In this document: in pieces, positions 25,048 to 34,034 of the stretch
Layout of the letters: every line of letters starts with the position of its first letter
Numbering within the stretch: position 1 is the stretch's first letter
From: CAYQVO01 sp964421085
Lineage (GTDB): Bacteria > Bdellovibrionota_C > UBA2361 > CAYQVO01
NCBI GenBank assembly: GCA_964421085.1
Contig: CAYQVO010000034.1
Location: forward strand, 1 to 42,662
Length of the DNA: 42,662 nucleotides
Reading direction: 5' to 3'
The notes under the pieces: model-generated
Database searches by the model: none
Told to the model about the DNA's origin: nothing
Seen by the model: the letters and a program-made list of their open reading frames with translations, nothing else
Position numbers and translations under genes: made by a program

Positions 25048-25137
25048 GAATTTCTCTTCGTTTACGGTGTTTAATGACGGCCTTTGAGTTGATATTGTAA
25101 TAGGTAGATAACAAGTTGGCAGCAGGAATCTTGCTCT

Positions 25138-25749
25138 GTGGATTTTTTCACCATCATCATCGTGGCAGTTCTCCTCGGTACAGGCGGGCTGTTCGTTCTT
25201 CGATTTCTGCGGAAAGATGAGGATGAGGAAACACCCGCTGAGTACACGTACGGGATACTGGCCGAGGCCAGGAAGAAAGAGCTCGAAGCGCGGAAAAAGC
25301 AGTTCTCGGAAAAAGAGGAACTTGAACGGAAGTGGCGTTTTGGAATCCGCACTTTCGACCTTTTCGAAGGTCTTTTAAGAAAACCGGAAAACTCCCGGCC
25401 TCCCGGGTTCCAGATACAGTCATATCCGGATCCTTACGATCGTGGAAATCCAGCTTCTGTACCGGCGTACAGCCTTGCTCTTCCGTCTGACGAGGGGGAA
25501 TTCAAGGTCGTGCTTTACGAAAGAAAATATTCGCCCGACTGGCTCAGGAGACTGGAGCCCGCCGCGTTCTTCCGAATAGTCGAGGTGCATGACGGAAGCA
25601 AGAAGACAGTTTTCCGGGCACTGCTCAAATTTCTGATTAAGGAAGGCGCAGAGACCTGTACCGGCACTGTGCTCGAAGAACTGGAACACGGGCCCTGGGC
25701 AGGAGCGCTGCGCCGGATTCTGACTGAGTCCGAAAAGGGGGAATCGTGA
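25138..25749 (+). CDS. Membrane-anchored protein of unknown function
   Basis: This 203-residue protein has one N-terminal hydrophobic segment (about 4-23), a short Arg/Lys anchor, then an acidic and Lys/Glu-rich helical linker (about 27-65) and a globular domain (about 95-200) with VVLYERKYSPDWLRRLEP and FRALLKFLIKEGAETC. I do not recognise the domain. The start is GTG 25138 with only a distant AGGA. It diverges from the HtpX-like gene and precedes wzm, so it might be linked to either membrane protein turnover or glycan export. Confidence 0.7.
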   Translation: MDFFTIIIVAVLLGTGGLFVLRFLRKDEDEETPAEYTYGILAEARKKELEARKKQFSEKEELERKWRFGIRTFDLFEGLLRKPENSRPPGFQIQSYPDPYDRGNPASVPAYSLALPSDEGEFKVVLYERKYSPDWLRRLEPAAFFRIVEVHDGSKKTVFRALLKFLIKEGAETCTGTVLEELEHGPWAGALRRILTESEKGES

Positions 25750-25797
25750 CAGTTACGATATTCCCGGCTTTTCGCTGACGGGTATGTCGTAACTGTC
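25748..25797. promoter_or_regulatory. Long inverted repeat before wzm
   Basis: A 19-base arm (25748-25766) pairs with 25779-25797, with one mismatch and one G-T pair, around a 12-base loop. It begins within the stop codon of the preceding gene and ends 47 bases before the wzm start. No T-run follows, so it is not a typical terminator on the plus strand. It could be an operator, an attenuator or an RNA-stability hairpin. Confidence 0.7.
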
Positions 25798-25844
25798 GCC
25801 AATATTGCAATTTCCGCCGGGATCGGCCAATCTTGTGCCCGTAT

Positions 25845-26621
25845 ATGCTTGAGAACATTAAAGCTCTTTACCGATATCGGGCCCTTGTTTCGGCTCTGGT
25901 TACACGCCATCTTTCGATCCGTTACCGCGGGTCTCTGCTCGGATTCTTCTGGTCGCTGCTGAATCCTTTGTGCCTGATGCTGGTATACACACTGGTCTTC
26001 AGTTACTACATGAGGTTCAACCAGCCCAACTACGCAATATTTCTCTTTGCGGGTCTCCTGCCCTGGCTCTGGCTCTCGAGCGGTCTTATCGAAGGCACAT
26101 CTTCGATTGCGGGAAGCGGACACCTCATCACGAAATCGATGTTTCCGGCGCATGTGCTGCCTCTGGTTTCTGTGCTGGTGAATTTTGTGAATCTTCTCCT
26201 TTCCCTGCCGCTGCTTTTCATTTTCATGTGGGTGGCCGGGCTCGAATTTCACTGGACGCTCGCGCTGCTTCCATTTGTGCTCATTGCCCAGATGCTTCTG
26301 CTTTACGGTGCGGCGCTCCTCCTCGGTTCCCTCAATGTCTATTACAGGGACGTTCAGCACCTGCTTGGCAACATTCTTACATTCGTGTTTTTTCTCTGCC
26401 CGATCATTTACCCTGCTGAGGCAGTCCCGGCGGCGCTGAAGTTTACGCTTTTACTCAATCCTGCCGCGCTGCTCACCACCTTCTACCATTGCCTCATTCT
26501 GGAAGGTACCCTGCCGGCTCTCAGCGCAGTTTCATATCTTGTCGTCTGTGTCCTTATAGTCCTGATCCTTGGAAACCTCGTCTATGAGCGGTACAAGGAG
26601 AGCTTTGCGGAGGCGCTTTAG
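25845..26621 (+). CDS. wzm: Polysaccharide ABC exporter permease
   Basis: This 258-residue integral membrane protein has six hydrophobic segments and the ABC-2 export features: N-terminal YRYRALVSALVTRHLSIRYRGS amphipathic stretch, GFFWSLLNPL, and the late YYRDVQHLLGN plus PIIYPAEAVP segments typical of Wzm/TagG. It forms the channel that moves lipid-linked polysaccharide across the inner membrane with Wzt. I use ATG 25845; a TTG four codons upstream is possible. Its stop overlaps the next start by one base (TAGTG). Confidence 0.92.
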   Translation: MLENIKALYRYRALVSALVTRHLSIRYRGSLLGFFWSLLNPLCLMLVYTLVFSYYMRFNQPNYAIFLFAGLLPWLWLSSGLIEGTSSIAGSGHLITKSMFPAHVLPLVSVLVNFVNLLLSLPLLFIFMWVAGLEFHWTLALLPFVLIAQMLLLYGAALLLGSLNVYYRDVQHLLGNILTFVFFLCPIIYPAEAVPAALKFTLLLNPAALLTTFYHCLILEGTLPALSAVSYLVVCVLIVLILGNLVYERYKESFAEAL

Positions 26622-27676
26622 TGCACATTCACCAGTTTGTACATACGCTCAGCTATGGAGACGCGATTTCTTCGGAGGCTCTTGCCCTGAGGGAGGTATT
26701 TCGCGCGGCAGGTCATGAAAGCGAAGTGTACGCCATCAATATACATCCCAAATACAGAAAATCCGCGCTCGATTACAGGGATTTCCCCGCCGGTTTCGAA
26801 GGAGAAGTGATCCTCCACTACTCGCTGGGAAGTCCTCTTAATCATATATATACCGGTCTCAACAGAGCAAAGCGATCTCTGATCTACCACAATCTGACTC
26901 CCGCGCACTGGTTTGCAGGGGTCAATCCGCGCATCGTTTCCGATATTACACGCGGGCTCGAAGAACTTCCACACCTCTGCAGTCTCTCAGACCGGCTGAT
27001 TGCCGACTCATCTTTCAATGAGTCGGAGCTGGCCGGGCTTGGCTTCGAATCTGCCCTTCTTCAGCTTCCCGTTGATCCCGCGAGGTGGGATGCTGAAAGA
27101 AATCCCGGCATCTACAACCTTCTGAAGAAAAAAGGCGGGATCAATGTGCTTCATGTAGGACGTCTCGCGCCGAACAAGTGCGTCGAAGACATTATTAAGA
27201 CTTTTTATTTCCTCCATTACCACATAACGAAAGAGAGCCGTCTCTGGCTTGTGGGAATCGACATCGACACGGAGCTTTACTCCTTTTCTCTCAAGCGTCT
27301 CGTCGACGAGCTTCATCTTCGTGATGTCGTAAGCTTTGCAGGACGTCTTTCGGACGAAGAGGTGAGAGCCATGTACGAGGGATCGAGCGCATATCTCTGC
27401 ATGAGTGAACACGAAGGATTCTGTCTTCCTGTCGTCGAAGCCATGCACTTTGGACTGCCTGTCATCGCATATGCTTCTTCCGCGCTGCCGGAAACAATCG
27501 GCGATGGAGGAATTCTGGTGAACGAGAAGAGGCATCCGGAACTCGCCGAGCTGGTATATGATGTCTCCACTGATGCCGGACTTCGCAGGAGCCTGGCGGA
27601 ACGGGGAAGCCGGAGAGTTGAGAGACTTTCTCACAGCTTCTTCGAAACACGAGTCCGTGAATTATTTGCTCTTTAA
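26621..27676 (+). CDS. Glycosyltransferase family 4-type
   Basis: This 351-residue GT-B glycosyltransferase has the N-terminal acceptor domain, then INVLHVGRLAPNKCVEDII near 174-192 (start of the nucleotide-sugar domain) and the donor-binding E-x7-E region HEGFCLPVVEAMHFGLPVIA near 262-282, followed by LPETIGDGG. It should add a sugar from an NDP-sugar to a growing surface glycan, on the cytoplasmic side. The start is GTG 26621, overlapping the wzm stop. Donor and linkage cannot be read from the sequence. Confidence 0.9.
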   Translation: MHIHQFVHTLSYGDAISSEALALREVFRAAGHESEVYAINIHPKYRKSALDYRDFPAGFEGEVILHYSLGSPLNHIYTGLNRAKRSLIYHNLTPAHWFAGVNPRIVSDITRGLEELPHLCSLSDRLIADSSFNESELAGLGFESALLQLPVDPARWDAERNPGIYNLLKKKGGINVLHVGRLAPNKCVEDIIKTFYFLHYHITKESRLWLVGIDIDTELYSFSLKRLVDELHLRDVVSFAGRLSDEEVRAMYEGSSAYLCMSEHEGFCLPVVEAMHFGLPVIAYASSALPETIGDGGILVNEKRHPELAELVYDVSTDAGLRRSLAERGSRRVERLSHSFFETRVRELFAL

Positions 27677-28845
27677 TGATTTCAGTGGCGCTTGACATAG
27701 CCGCGCTTAATCCCGCGTTCAAGGCTCACGCCGCGAGGGGTATCGGCAGGTACGTGCGTGAACTGTGGCATCGTCTCGTGACAGGCGCGTTCGAAGGGTT
27801 CGAATTACGCTCGTTCAGCAGTGCGGAGCTTGCCGGAAGCGGACGCATCGCGAAGTTGACTGAGGCCCTGCCTTTTGGGCGGACTACAGTCAGGCAGCAG
27901 TGTCTTGCGCCTTTTGCCTTCAGGAGTCTTGGAGCCGGCCTTCTCCATTTTCCAGCCCATATAGATGCTCCCGCCTGGTGCCCGTGTCCTTATGCCGTCA
28001 CAGTGCTGGATCTCATACCCCTCATATTCAAAGACCTTTACAGGGCCGACAAGCCTTCCTGGAGGTTTCATTTTGCACGGTGGCTTGAATGCAAAGCGAT
28101 AGAAAATGCGTCTCTTGTTCTGTGCATCAGTGAGAATACTGCGCGGGATGTCGAGAGGATTCTGGGCATCCCTTCCGAGCGGCTCGCTGTCACCCCGCTC
28201 GGAGTCGATGAAAGATTCTTCGATGTCGTCAAAACAGGTGATGACGCGAATATTCGCCATCGCCTCGGACTTCCTGCTGAAGGAGATATCGTCCTTTATG
28301 TTGGAGGAATAGATCAACGCAAGAATATCGCCGGACTTATCTCTGTATTCAAACGGACAAGGGAAACTGTTGCGGCAGGAGGAGGACACCGGCCGATCCT
28401 CCTCATTGCGGGAGATGTCCAGTCTGACGAGCAGTACAGGGAAGTCCGGGAGATTATCCGAAGCGAGCGGGTTGATGACGCGGTCTTTTTTACGGGATTT
28501 CTGCCTGAAGAGGAGCTCCTCGATGTGTTCGGGGCCGCATCAGCGTTTTTTTTCCCCTCTTTTTACGAGGGTTTCGGTCTTCCGCCCCTGGAAGCTATGG
28601 CTGCGGGCGTTCCGGTGGTAAGTTCGAAGCGTTCGGCAATGCCCGAGGTTCTGGGCGAAGGGGCGTTGCTCGTAAATCCCAATGATTTTCATGAAGGTTC
28701 GGAAGCGCTCATTGCGGTTCTGGAGAATCGGAACATGGCGGCAGATCTCGTTGAAAGGGGAAGGAGGAGAGCACGGCTCTTTTCATGGGAGCGGACGGCC
28801 GCTCTGACTGCGGAAGCTTACGGGAGGGTGCTGCGGAGAAAATGA
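27676..28845 (+). CDS. Glycosyltransferase family 4-type
   Basis: This 389-residue GT-B enzyme is mannosyltransferase-like by pattern: SERLAVTPLGVDERFF near 173-188, DIVLYVGGIDQRKN near 205-218, and the donor site FYEGFGLPPLEAMAAGVPVV near 296-315 followed by SAMPEVLGEGALLVNPND. Its ATG overlaps the previous stop (TAATG) and its stop overlaps the next start (ATGA), so translation of this cluster is coupled. It likely extends the same exported polysaccharide as its neighbour. Confidence 0.92.
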   Translation: MISVALDIAALNPAFKAHAARGIGRYVRELWHRLVTGAFEGFELRSFSSAELAGSGRIAKLTEALPFGRTTVRQQCLAPFAFRSLGAGLLHFPAHIDAPAWCPCPYAVTVLDLIPLIFKDLYRADKPSWRFHFARWLECKAIENASLVLCISENTARDVERILGIPSERLAVTPLGVDERFFDVVKTGDDANIRHRLGLPAEGDIVLYVGGIDQRKNIAGLISVFKRTRETVAAGGGHRPILLIAGDVQSDEQYREVREIIRSERVDDAVFFTGFLPEEELLDVFGAASAFFFPSFYEGFGLPPLEAMAAGVPVVSSKRSAMPEVLGEGALLVNPNDFHEGSEALIAVLENRNMAADLVERGRRRARLFSWERTAALTAEAYGRVLRRK

Positions 28846-30842
28846 TCAGAAATTTTCAGCCACTGTCCGGTTCCGACAAACTCCTCGTTGTTATTCTTGT
28901 CGTATGCGCGTTTTTGCTCCGTTTCGATCTTATCTGGGCGAGTGATTTCATCCTGGACAGTGATGAAGCCATAGTCGGCCTTATGGCGAAGCACATCAAT
29001 GAAGGGAAGGGAATTCCGGTTTTTTACTACGGGCAGCATTACATGGGGAGCCTTGAAGCTGTTCTTGCCGCCGCTTCATACAGGCTGTTCGGGATCGGAA
29101 GTTTCACACTGAAACTCGTGCCCCTTGTGTTTTCTCTCCTTTTTCTGTGGATTGTATTCGAGCTTGCGAGAGAGATCTGGAATCTGGAGGCTGCGAGGAT
29201 TTCACTCCTGCTTGCGTCCTTTGCCCCGTCCACCCTTATCGTATGGAGCGCGAAGGCGAGGGGAGGTTTCATAGAGATACTGGTGATTGGCGGGCTTGCT
29301 CTCCTGCTGACAGTCCGGTGGCTCAAGGACCGCGACGCCCCGGCCACAGGCATGTTTGGGATTGCGGCCGCGCTTGGCGTCGGCTGGTGGGTAAATAATC
29401 AAATCATTTATTTCATGCTGCCCCTGGGATTTGCCGTTCTATCAAGGGTGATGTACCTGGAAGACGCTTATTTCTTGGACAAAATCAGGAAATTCATCTC
29501 GCTTGCAGGCGCAGGACTCGCAGCTTTTCTGCTCGGCAGTCTTCCCTTCTGGATATACAACTTCGAGCATGACTTCGCGTCTTTCGGAATGTTCAATGGA
29601 TCGACGCGGCCTGAGATGTTTCAGCATTTCACGGGCCTTTTTCGAGTGTCCCTTCCCATTTTGCTTGGCGCAAAGCAGTTCTGGTCCGAGCAGGACTATT
29701 TCACCTGTGCGAGCCCGGTGGTCTATCTTATCTATGGTGTTGCCGTCATATTCGTGCTTTTCGCAAGACTGCCTCAAGTGTTGAATCTCTTCCGGCTCAG
29801 GCTTGATTACGAAAAGCCGGTGGAACTTCTCTTTCTGTTCCTCGTAACATGCATGACTGTTTTTGTTTACAGCTCATTCGGGTGGCTTGTGCATGCGCCA
29901 AGATACCTTCTTCCGATGTACGTCGCTATTTTTCCTCTTGTCGGGATTGCAGTCGAGCAGATGCGGCAGAGGCTTCAATATCTTCCCCATATTGTGCTGG
30001 CCGCCGTCCTCGCGATGAATCTCTATTCTTCTTATCCCGGCCGCAGGGCGATTCCGGGCGAACCGTTTGTGCACCGGAAAGAGAGGGTTTCGAAGAATCA
30101 CGATGAACTGATTTCCTGGCTTGAAGAGAAAAACATCAGCTGGGTCAGGACTAATTACTGGATCGGATACAGGCTTGCGTTCGAGACACGGGAAAAAGTG
30201 CGTTTCATGGTGTTTCAGGAACCCCTTCAAAGCAGAATTGAAAGCTACGAGGAAGATGGGTTCCGGTGCGATGTGAAGAGCATGCCGTTCGTTCTCACAC
30301 CGCTGCAGGCGGAGATCGTCGAGCGGGGATTGAAGAAACTGGGATATGAATACGAAAGAGTGATGCTTTCGGGCTATGCGGTGCTTTATAACCTGATGAG
30401 TCCGTATGGCGACCTCCACCGTCTGAACGTCGGCATGACGGCCACAGCAAGTGAGCAGCCGGACAAGGCGCAGCGCGGAATCGACGGAGACTTGAAAAGC
30501 CGGTGGCCATCGGCAAAGCCGCAGCGGGCGGGAATGCAGTATCAGGTGGTCTTTTCTGAGCCGCGCATCGTCCGGGGCGTAGCTCTTTGTCATGGCCAGT
30601 GGGGGTCCGACTATCCGAGGGGGCTTGAGATATTTGCGCGCGGGCAGGATGGTACGGAGACTCTTATGGTAAACAACGATGATTATTCTGCAATGAGTTA
30701 TATTTTCGACTCGCTCACCGACTGCGAAGACGAATTTATTCTGACGTTTCCCGCGATAGTGACGGATCAGTTCCGCTTCGTTCAGACGGGATTCCATCCT
30801 GTGCTTGATTGGTCTATTGCGGAGCTTCGGTTCTTCGAATGA
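28842..30842 (+). CDS. GT39/GT83-type membrane glycosyltransferase with discoidin-like C-terminus
   Basis: This 666-residue polytopic protein resembles ArnT/PMT-type enzymes that use polyprenyl-phosphate sugars on the outer face of the inner membrane. The first loop has the acidic pair DSDEAIVG (about 34-41) expected of these enzymes, and about ten hydrophobic segments run to near residue 410. After a soluble stretch, residues about 525-666 read like a discoidin (F5/8 type C) sugar-binding domain: ATASEQPDKAQRGIDGDLKSRW, then FSEPRIVRGVALCHG, ending SIAELRFFE. The start at ATG 28842 is decided by the ATGA overlap; a longer frame from 28785 lies inside the previous gene. Confidence 0.85.
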   Translation: MIRNFQPLSGSDKLLVVILVVCAFLLRFDLIWASDFILDSDEAIVGLMAKHINEGKGIPVFYYGQHYMGSLEAVLAAASYRLFGIGSFTLKLVPLVFSLLFLWIVFELAREIWNLEAARISLLLASFAPSTLIVWSAKARGGFIEILVIGGLALLLTVRWLKDRDAPATGMFGIAAALGVGWWVNNQIIYFMLPLGFAVLSRVMYLEDAYFLDKIRKFISLAGAGLAAFLLGSLPFWIYNFEHDFASFGMFNGSTRPEMFQHFTGLFRVSLPILLGAKQFWSEQDYFTCASPVVYLIYGVAVIFVLFARLPQVLNLFRLRLDYEKPVELLFLFLVTCMTVFVYSSFGWLVHAPRYLLPMYVAIFPLVGIAVEQMRQRLQYLPHIVLAAVLAMNLYSSYPGRRAIPGEPFVHRKERVSKNHDELISWLEEKNISWVRTNYWIGYRLAFETREKVRFMVFQEPLQSRIESYEEDGFRCDVKSMPFVLTPLQAEIVERGLKKLGYEYERVMLSGYAVLYNLMSPYGDLHRLNVGMTATASEQPDKAQRGIDGDLKSRWPSAKPQRAGMQYQVVFSEPRIVRGVALCHGQWGSDYPRGLEIFARGQDGTETLMVNNDDYSAMSYIFDSLTDCEDEFILTFPAIVTDQFRFVQTGFHPVLDWSIAELRFFE

Positions 30843-31816
30843 CACCCCGGACTGTCAAAATCGCAAAGACTGCGTTCGGCCTCGGGGTCCTTGCCCTGCT
30901 TTTATGGGCTGTCGATTTCCGCAAGCTTGTCGACGCGTTTTCGAACCTCACCGTCGAATCGATTATCTATCTCGTTCTGATGTCGGTCGTCCTCATCTAT
31001 GTGAGCGCTCTTAAATGGGAGATGTTTATCGAGATTCTTGGAGGCGCCATTCCGGTCTCCCGGCTTTTCCGGCTTTACGTAGTCGGTTACTTCGTAAACC
31101 TGGTTCTTCCATCCTATCTCGGCGGCGATGCCGTGAGAAGTTATTATGCCGGGAAGAAGATGGGGCAGCATGAGGCGCTCGCTGCCACTATTCTGGAGCG
31201 GTATACAGGTCTCGTGGCGATGGTCGCTCTCGGCATTTTCGCCTCCCTTGTAAATGGAGTTGTACCCTGGCAGATCAAAATTGCCATGATCCTCATCGGA
31301 CTCGGCCTTGTCGTCATTACAATCGTGGCGCTCTCGTCCGGCGCAATCACGCTCCTGGAAAAAGTTCCCCGTCTGGAAGGGGTGACGAAGCATCTTTACA
31401 AAATTCAGGACGGTCTCCATCTTGCCAGGAGAAACAAGCAGCTTCTTGCAAAAGCGCTCGCGTTTTCGTTCGCATATCATCTTCTGACGGTTGTTAATAC
31501 GATCGTTGCCGCGACGGCCGTGGGATGGTGGAACCCGCCGTTTGTTGATCTCGTGGTGGTTCTGCCTCTCATTCTCCTTGTTTCAGCGATTCCGGTTTCG
31601 CCTTCAGGACTTGGTATTCAGGAAGGAGCGTGGGTATTTTTCCTTCAATCGGTCGGCGCGACGCCTGCCGCCGCTATGGGAATTGCGCTGGTTCTGCGGG
31701 CGAAAAGCTATATTATTGCTTTCCTGGGATACTTCTGCTGGCAGTATGAAGAGGCGGCAAGGAAGGAAGAACGGACAAAGAGACTCGGAGATACGGAGGC
31801 GCACCGTCTCCATTAA
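30839..31816 (+). CDS. UPF0104 / lysylphosphatidylglycerol-synthase-TM-like membrane protein
   Basis: This 325-residue membrane protein has about eight hydrophobic segments. The family motifs are visible: LKWEMFIEILGG, YFVNLVLPSYLGGDAVRSYYAGKK near 82-107, ERYTGLVAMVALG near 120-132, and the late SAIPVSPSGLGIQEGAWVFFLQSVG near 257-281. Members include the flippase part of MprF and AglD-associated proteins; in this position it may flip a lipid-linked sugar or glycan intermediate. ATG 30839 overlaps the previous stop (ATGA). It is the last gene of the coupled glycan cluster. Confidence 0.87.
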   Translation: MTPRTVKIAKTAFGLGVLALLLWAVDFRKLVDAFSNLTVESIIYLVLMSVVLIYVSALKWEMFIEILGGAIPVSRLFRLYVVGYFVNLVLPSYLGGDAVRSYYAGKKMGQHEALAATILERYTGLVAMVALGIFASLVNGVVPWQIKIAMILIGLGLVVITIVALSSGAITLLEKVPRLEGVTKHLYKIQDGLHLARRNKQLLAKALAFSFAYHLLTVVNTIVAATAVGWWNPPFVDLVVVLPLILLVSAIPVSPSGLGIQEGAWVFFLQSVGATPAAAMGIALVLRAKSYIIAFLGYFCWQYEEAARKEERTKRLGDTEAHRLH

Positions 31817-31937
31817 ACCACCCGCGAAGGCGTGGAGCATCATTGTACCCGCATTTTCCCGCCTATCCCCTCCTTCCTGTTGTTTTTCCGAGGTTTCCGG
31901 TAAAATAATCCTTTCTGGAAAAAACAGGGAGGAAATC

Positions 31938-32804
31938 GTGAATCTTCAAGTCGGACTGGCTGAGAGGCTGTGCAACGGCGTGATTATGGACGTAACCAGT
32001 GTCGAACAGGCGCAGGTGGCCGAAAGATCAGGAGCAGTTGCCGTAATGGCGCTTGAGCGGGTGCCGGCTGACATAAGAAAAGAGGGCGGCGTCGCCCGGA
32101 TGACGGCACCGGAAATCATCGAAGGTATCAAGGCATCCGTGAAAATTCCCGTAATGGCGAAAGTGCGGATTGGCCACACGGCTGAAGCCCAGATTCTCGA
32201 GGCAATAGGCGTCGACTTCATTGATGAATCTGAAGTCCTGACTCCTGCCGATCCCATCTGTCATATAGAAAAGAAATCATTCAAAACCCCCTTCGTGTGC
32301 GGTGCCTGCAATCTTGGCGAAGCGCTCAGACGTATCGACGAGGGGGCGGCAATGATTCGCACAAAAGGAGAGGCTGGAACGGGAAATATAATCGAGGCAG
32401 TCAGACATCTGCGGCAGATCACCGGCGAGATGCGGGCGCTCCGTGAGATGAGCCCCGATATGCTCGAGGAGAAAGCCCGCGAATACCGGGTCCCTCTCGA
32501 GCTTGTGATTGAAGTGGCAAAGTCGGGCAAGCTTCCTGTTCCGAACTTTTCAGCGGGTGGTGTTGCTACGCCTGCGGATGCAGCCCTTTGCCGCCAGCTC
32601 GGCGCCGAGTCGGTTTTCGTGGGATCGGGCGTCTTCAAGTCGCAGAACCCCGAGAAACTGGGAAAAGCGATTGTGGAAGCAGCATGCAATTTCGATAAAC
32701 CCGAGGTGCTGCTCAAGGTGTCGCGGGGACTTGGAAAGGCGATGGAGGGTCTGGAAATAGGGTCGATCCCTTCGGACAAACTCCTCGCCGGAAGAGGGTG
32801 GTGA
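31938..32804 (+). CDS. pdxS: Pyridoxal 5'-phosphate synthase subunit PdxS
   Basis: PdxS builds PLP from ribose 5-phosphate, glyceraldehyde 3-phosphate and ammonia supplied by the PdxT glutaminase. The 288-residue protein keeps the catalytic residues: Asp18 in GVIMDV, Lys75 in VMAKVRIGH and Lys143 in RTKGEAGTGN. Translation starts at GTG 31938, five bases after GGGAGG; the long open frame upstream back to 31491 belongs to another gene's sequence and is not PdxS. No pdxT follows here, so the glutaminase must lie elsewhere. Confidence 0.95.
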   Translation: MNLQVGLAERLCNGVIMDVTSVEQAQVAERSGAVAVMALERVPADIRKEGGVARMTAPEIIEGIKASVKIPVMAKVRIGHTAEAQILEAIGVDFIDESEVLTPADPICHIEKKSFKTPFVCGACNLGEALRRIDEGAAMIRTKGEAGTGNIIEAVRHLRQITGEMRALREMSPDMLEEKAREYRVPLELVIEVAKSGKLPVPNFSAGGVATPADAALCRQLGAESVFVGSGVFKSQNPEKLGKAIVEAACNFDKPEVLLKVSRGLGKAMEGLEIGSIPSDKLLAGRGW

Positions 32805-32826
32805 CCGATTCTCCTTATTTCATTCC

Positions 32827-33249
32827 TTATTTCGCAGCGACTTTGAGTTCTTCTTCTTCTTCCGTATGGCAGATCGTGGGAATCTGAGGAATATCGCACA
32901 GACAGTGAACAAAAAGATCTTTCTTCATGACCTGGCGCGCGCGCCAGAGAAGGGACGAATTCACATCTCCGCAGCAGCCGCGGCATGTGAAATTATCCCA
33001 GTTGAGTGCGGCAGCAAGGTTGAGGCAGACTTCGTAATTGCGGCAGGAAAACCGGCGGCGAGGGGGAGCAACAGGATCGTCGACAACACCGAATCCCCCT
33101 TCTTCAATCACCTGGAATGGACCTGGCTTCCCAAGCATCTGCCATCTCCGGGAACGCTTCAAACATCTGAAATCAGCATCGCACGAATGACACAATTGAT
33201 CAAATAGCGAACGTGTATAGAACGCGTATTCCAGGGGCGGACTTGCCAA
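32827..33249 (-). CDS. Cysteine-rich protein, probable metal binding
   Basis: This frame of up to 140 residues is unrecognised but rich in ordered Cys: C20, C23, C29 (CX2CX5C), then C69-X5-C75 and C89-X2-C92 with C93, plus C116, C118 and C127. The segment SCRNYEVCLNLAAALNWDNFTCRGC looks like a compact zinc- or iron-sulphur-binding unit. The tail ends EEEEELKVAAK. No ATG exists before residue 38; TTG 33249 is the only start that retains the first Cys group, so the start is uncertain. It diverges from cmk and is convergent to pdxS. Confidence 0.5.
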   Translation of the reverse strand: MASPPLEYAFYTRSLFDQLCHSCDADFRCLKRSRRWQMLGKPGPFQVIEEGGFGVVDDPVAPPRRRFSCRNYEVCLNLAAALNWDNFTCRGCCGDVNSSLLWRARQVMKKDLFVHCLCDIPQIPTICHTEEEEELKVAAK

Positions 33250-33292
33250 CAGCGTGAAGACTAATTACCCTCTTGCCTTCAGAGAATCTCAA

Positions 33293-33982
33293 ATGAAAAA
33301 AAAGGAGAGAACAGTCATCACAGTGGATGGTCACGCAGGATCGGGCAAGACCACTCTTGCTCGGCGCCTGGCGGAACGCCTCGGCTATTCGCATTTCAGC
33401 TCAGGACTTCTTTATCGGGGACTCGGCATTCTGGCGCTTAGGCATGGCGTAAATTTGCAGGATGAGCAAAATCTTCTGGTCCTGCTCAAGACGCATGATA
33501 TTGCGATCGTTGCGGATCGTGAAGGAAACGGCATTCTTACCATCGACGGAACTGTGCAGAACGAGCAGGCTGTTCAGGCAACTGATGTTTCGGAGGCCTC
33601 TTCCATTGTTTCAGCGTCTGCTGGGGTTCGAAAGGCTCTCGTCAGCTTTCAACGCGAAGCGTTCCCGGGAACGAACATTGTGGCGGAAGGACGGGACATG
33701 GGAACGGTGATATTTCCGGACGCCCCCGTCAAGTTTTTTATCGAGGTCGATGCGGACACGCGGGTCAGAAGGCGGCTGGCTCAGATTGGGGTTTCGGAGA
33801 ATTTAGAAGGTGCAGAAGAAACAATACGAAGAGAAATCATCGAGAGAGACAAAAGAGACAGCGAGCGAACTTGCGCGCCTACGAAAGCTGCTGAAGACGC
33901 CGTAATTATTGATAACTCATCGTCATCAATGGAAGAGGTGCTGGAACGGATGATCGCCGTGATTCACCCCACCCTTTTCTGA
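33293..33982 (+). CDS. cmk: Cytidylate kinase
   Basis: This 229-residue kinase phosphorylates CMP and dCMP. The P-loop is VDGHAGSGKTTLARRLAE, with FSSGLLYRG in the place of the usual DTGAMYRA, and EGRDMGTVIFPDAPVKFFIEVD as the CMP-binding block, then RDKRDSERTCAP near the C-terminus. Atg 33293 gives the normal length; an upstream GTG at 33254 would add 13 residues. cmk beside rpsA is a widespread arrangement. Confidence 0.93.
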   Translation: MKKKERTVITVDGHAGSGKTTLARRLAERLGYSHFSSGLLYRGLGILALRHGVNLQDEQNLLVLLKTHDIAIVADREGNGILTIDGTVQNEQAVQATDVSEASSIVSASAGVRKALVSFQREAFPGTNIVAEGRDMGTVIFPDAPVKFFIEVDADTRVRRRLAQIGVSENLEGAEETIRREIIERDKRDSERTCAPTKAAEDAVIIDNSSSSMEEVLERMIAVIHPTLF

Positions 33983-34034
33983 ACGGCTGTTTCTTCCGAA
34001 TCCCCCGGCTTTTCAAGCGCAAAAAGGGGTAGAG

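Noticed and set aside
29874..30845. 323-codon open frame antisense to the membrane glycosyltransferase
   Set aside because: Composition is that of a shadow frame and the plus strand is coupled into an overlapping operon.
31491..31937. Long N-terminal extension of PdxS
   Set aside because: It lies inside the UPF0104 gene in another frame; GTG 31938 with GGGAGG gives the correct PdxS N-terminus and length.
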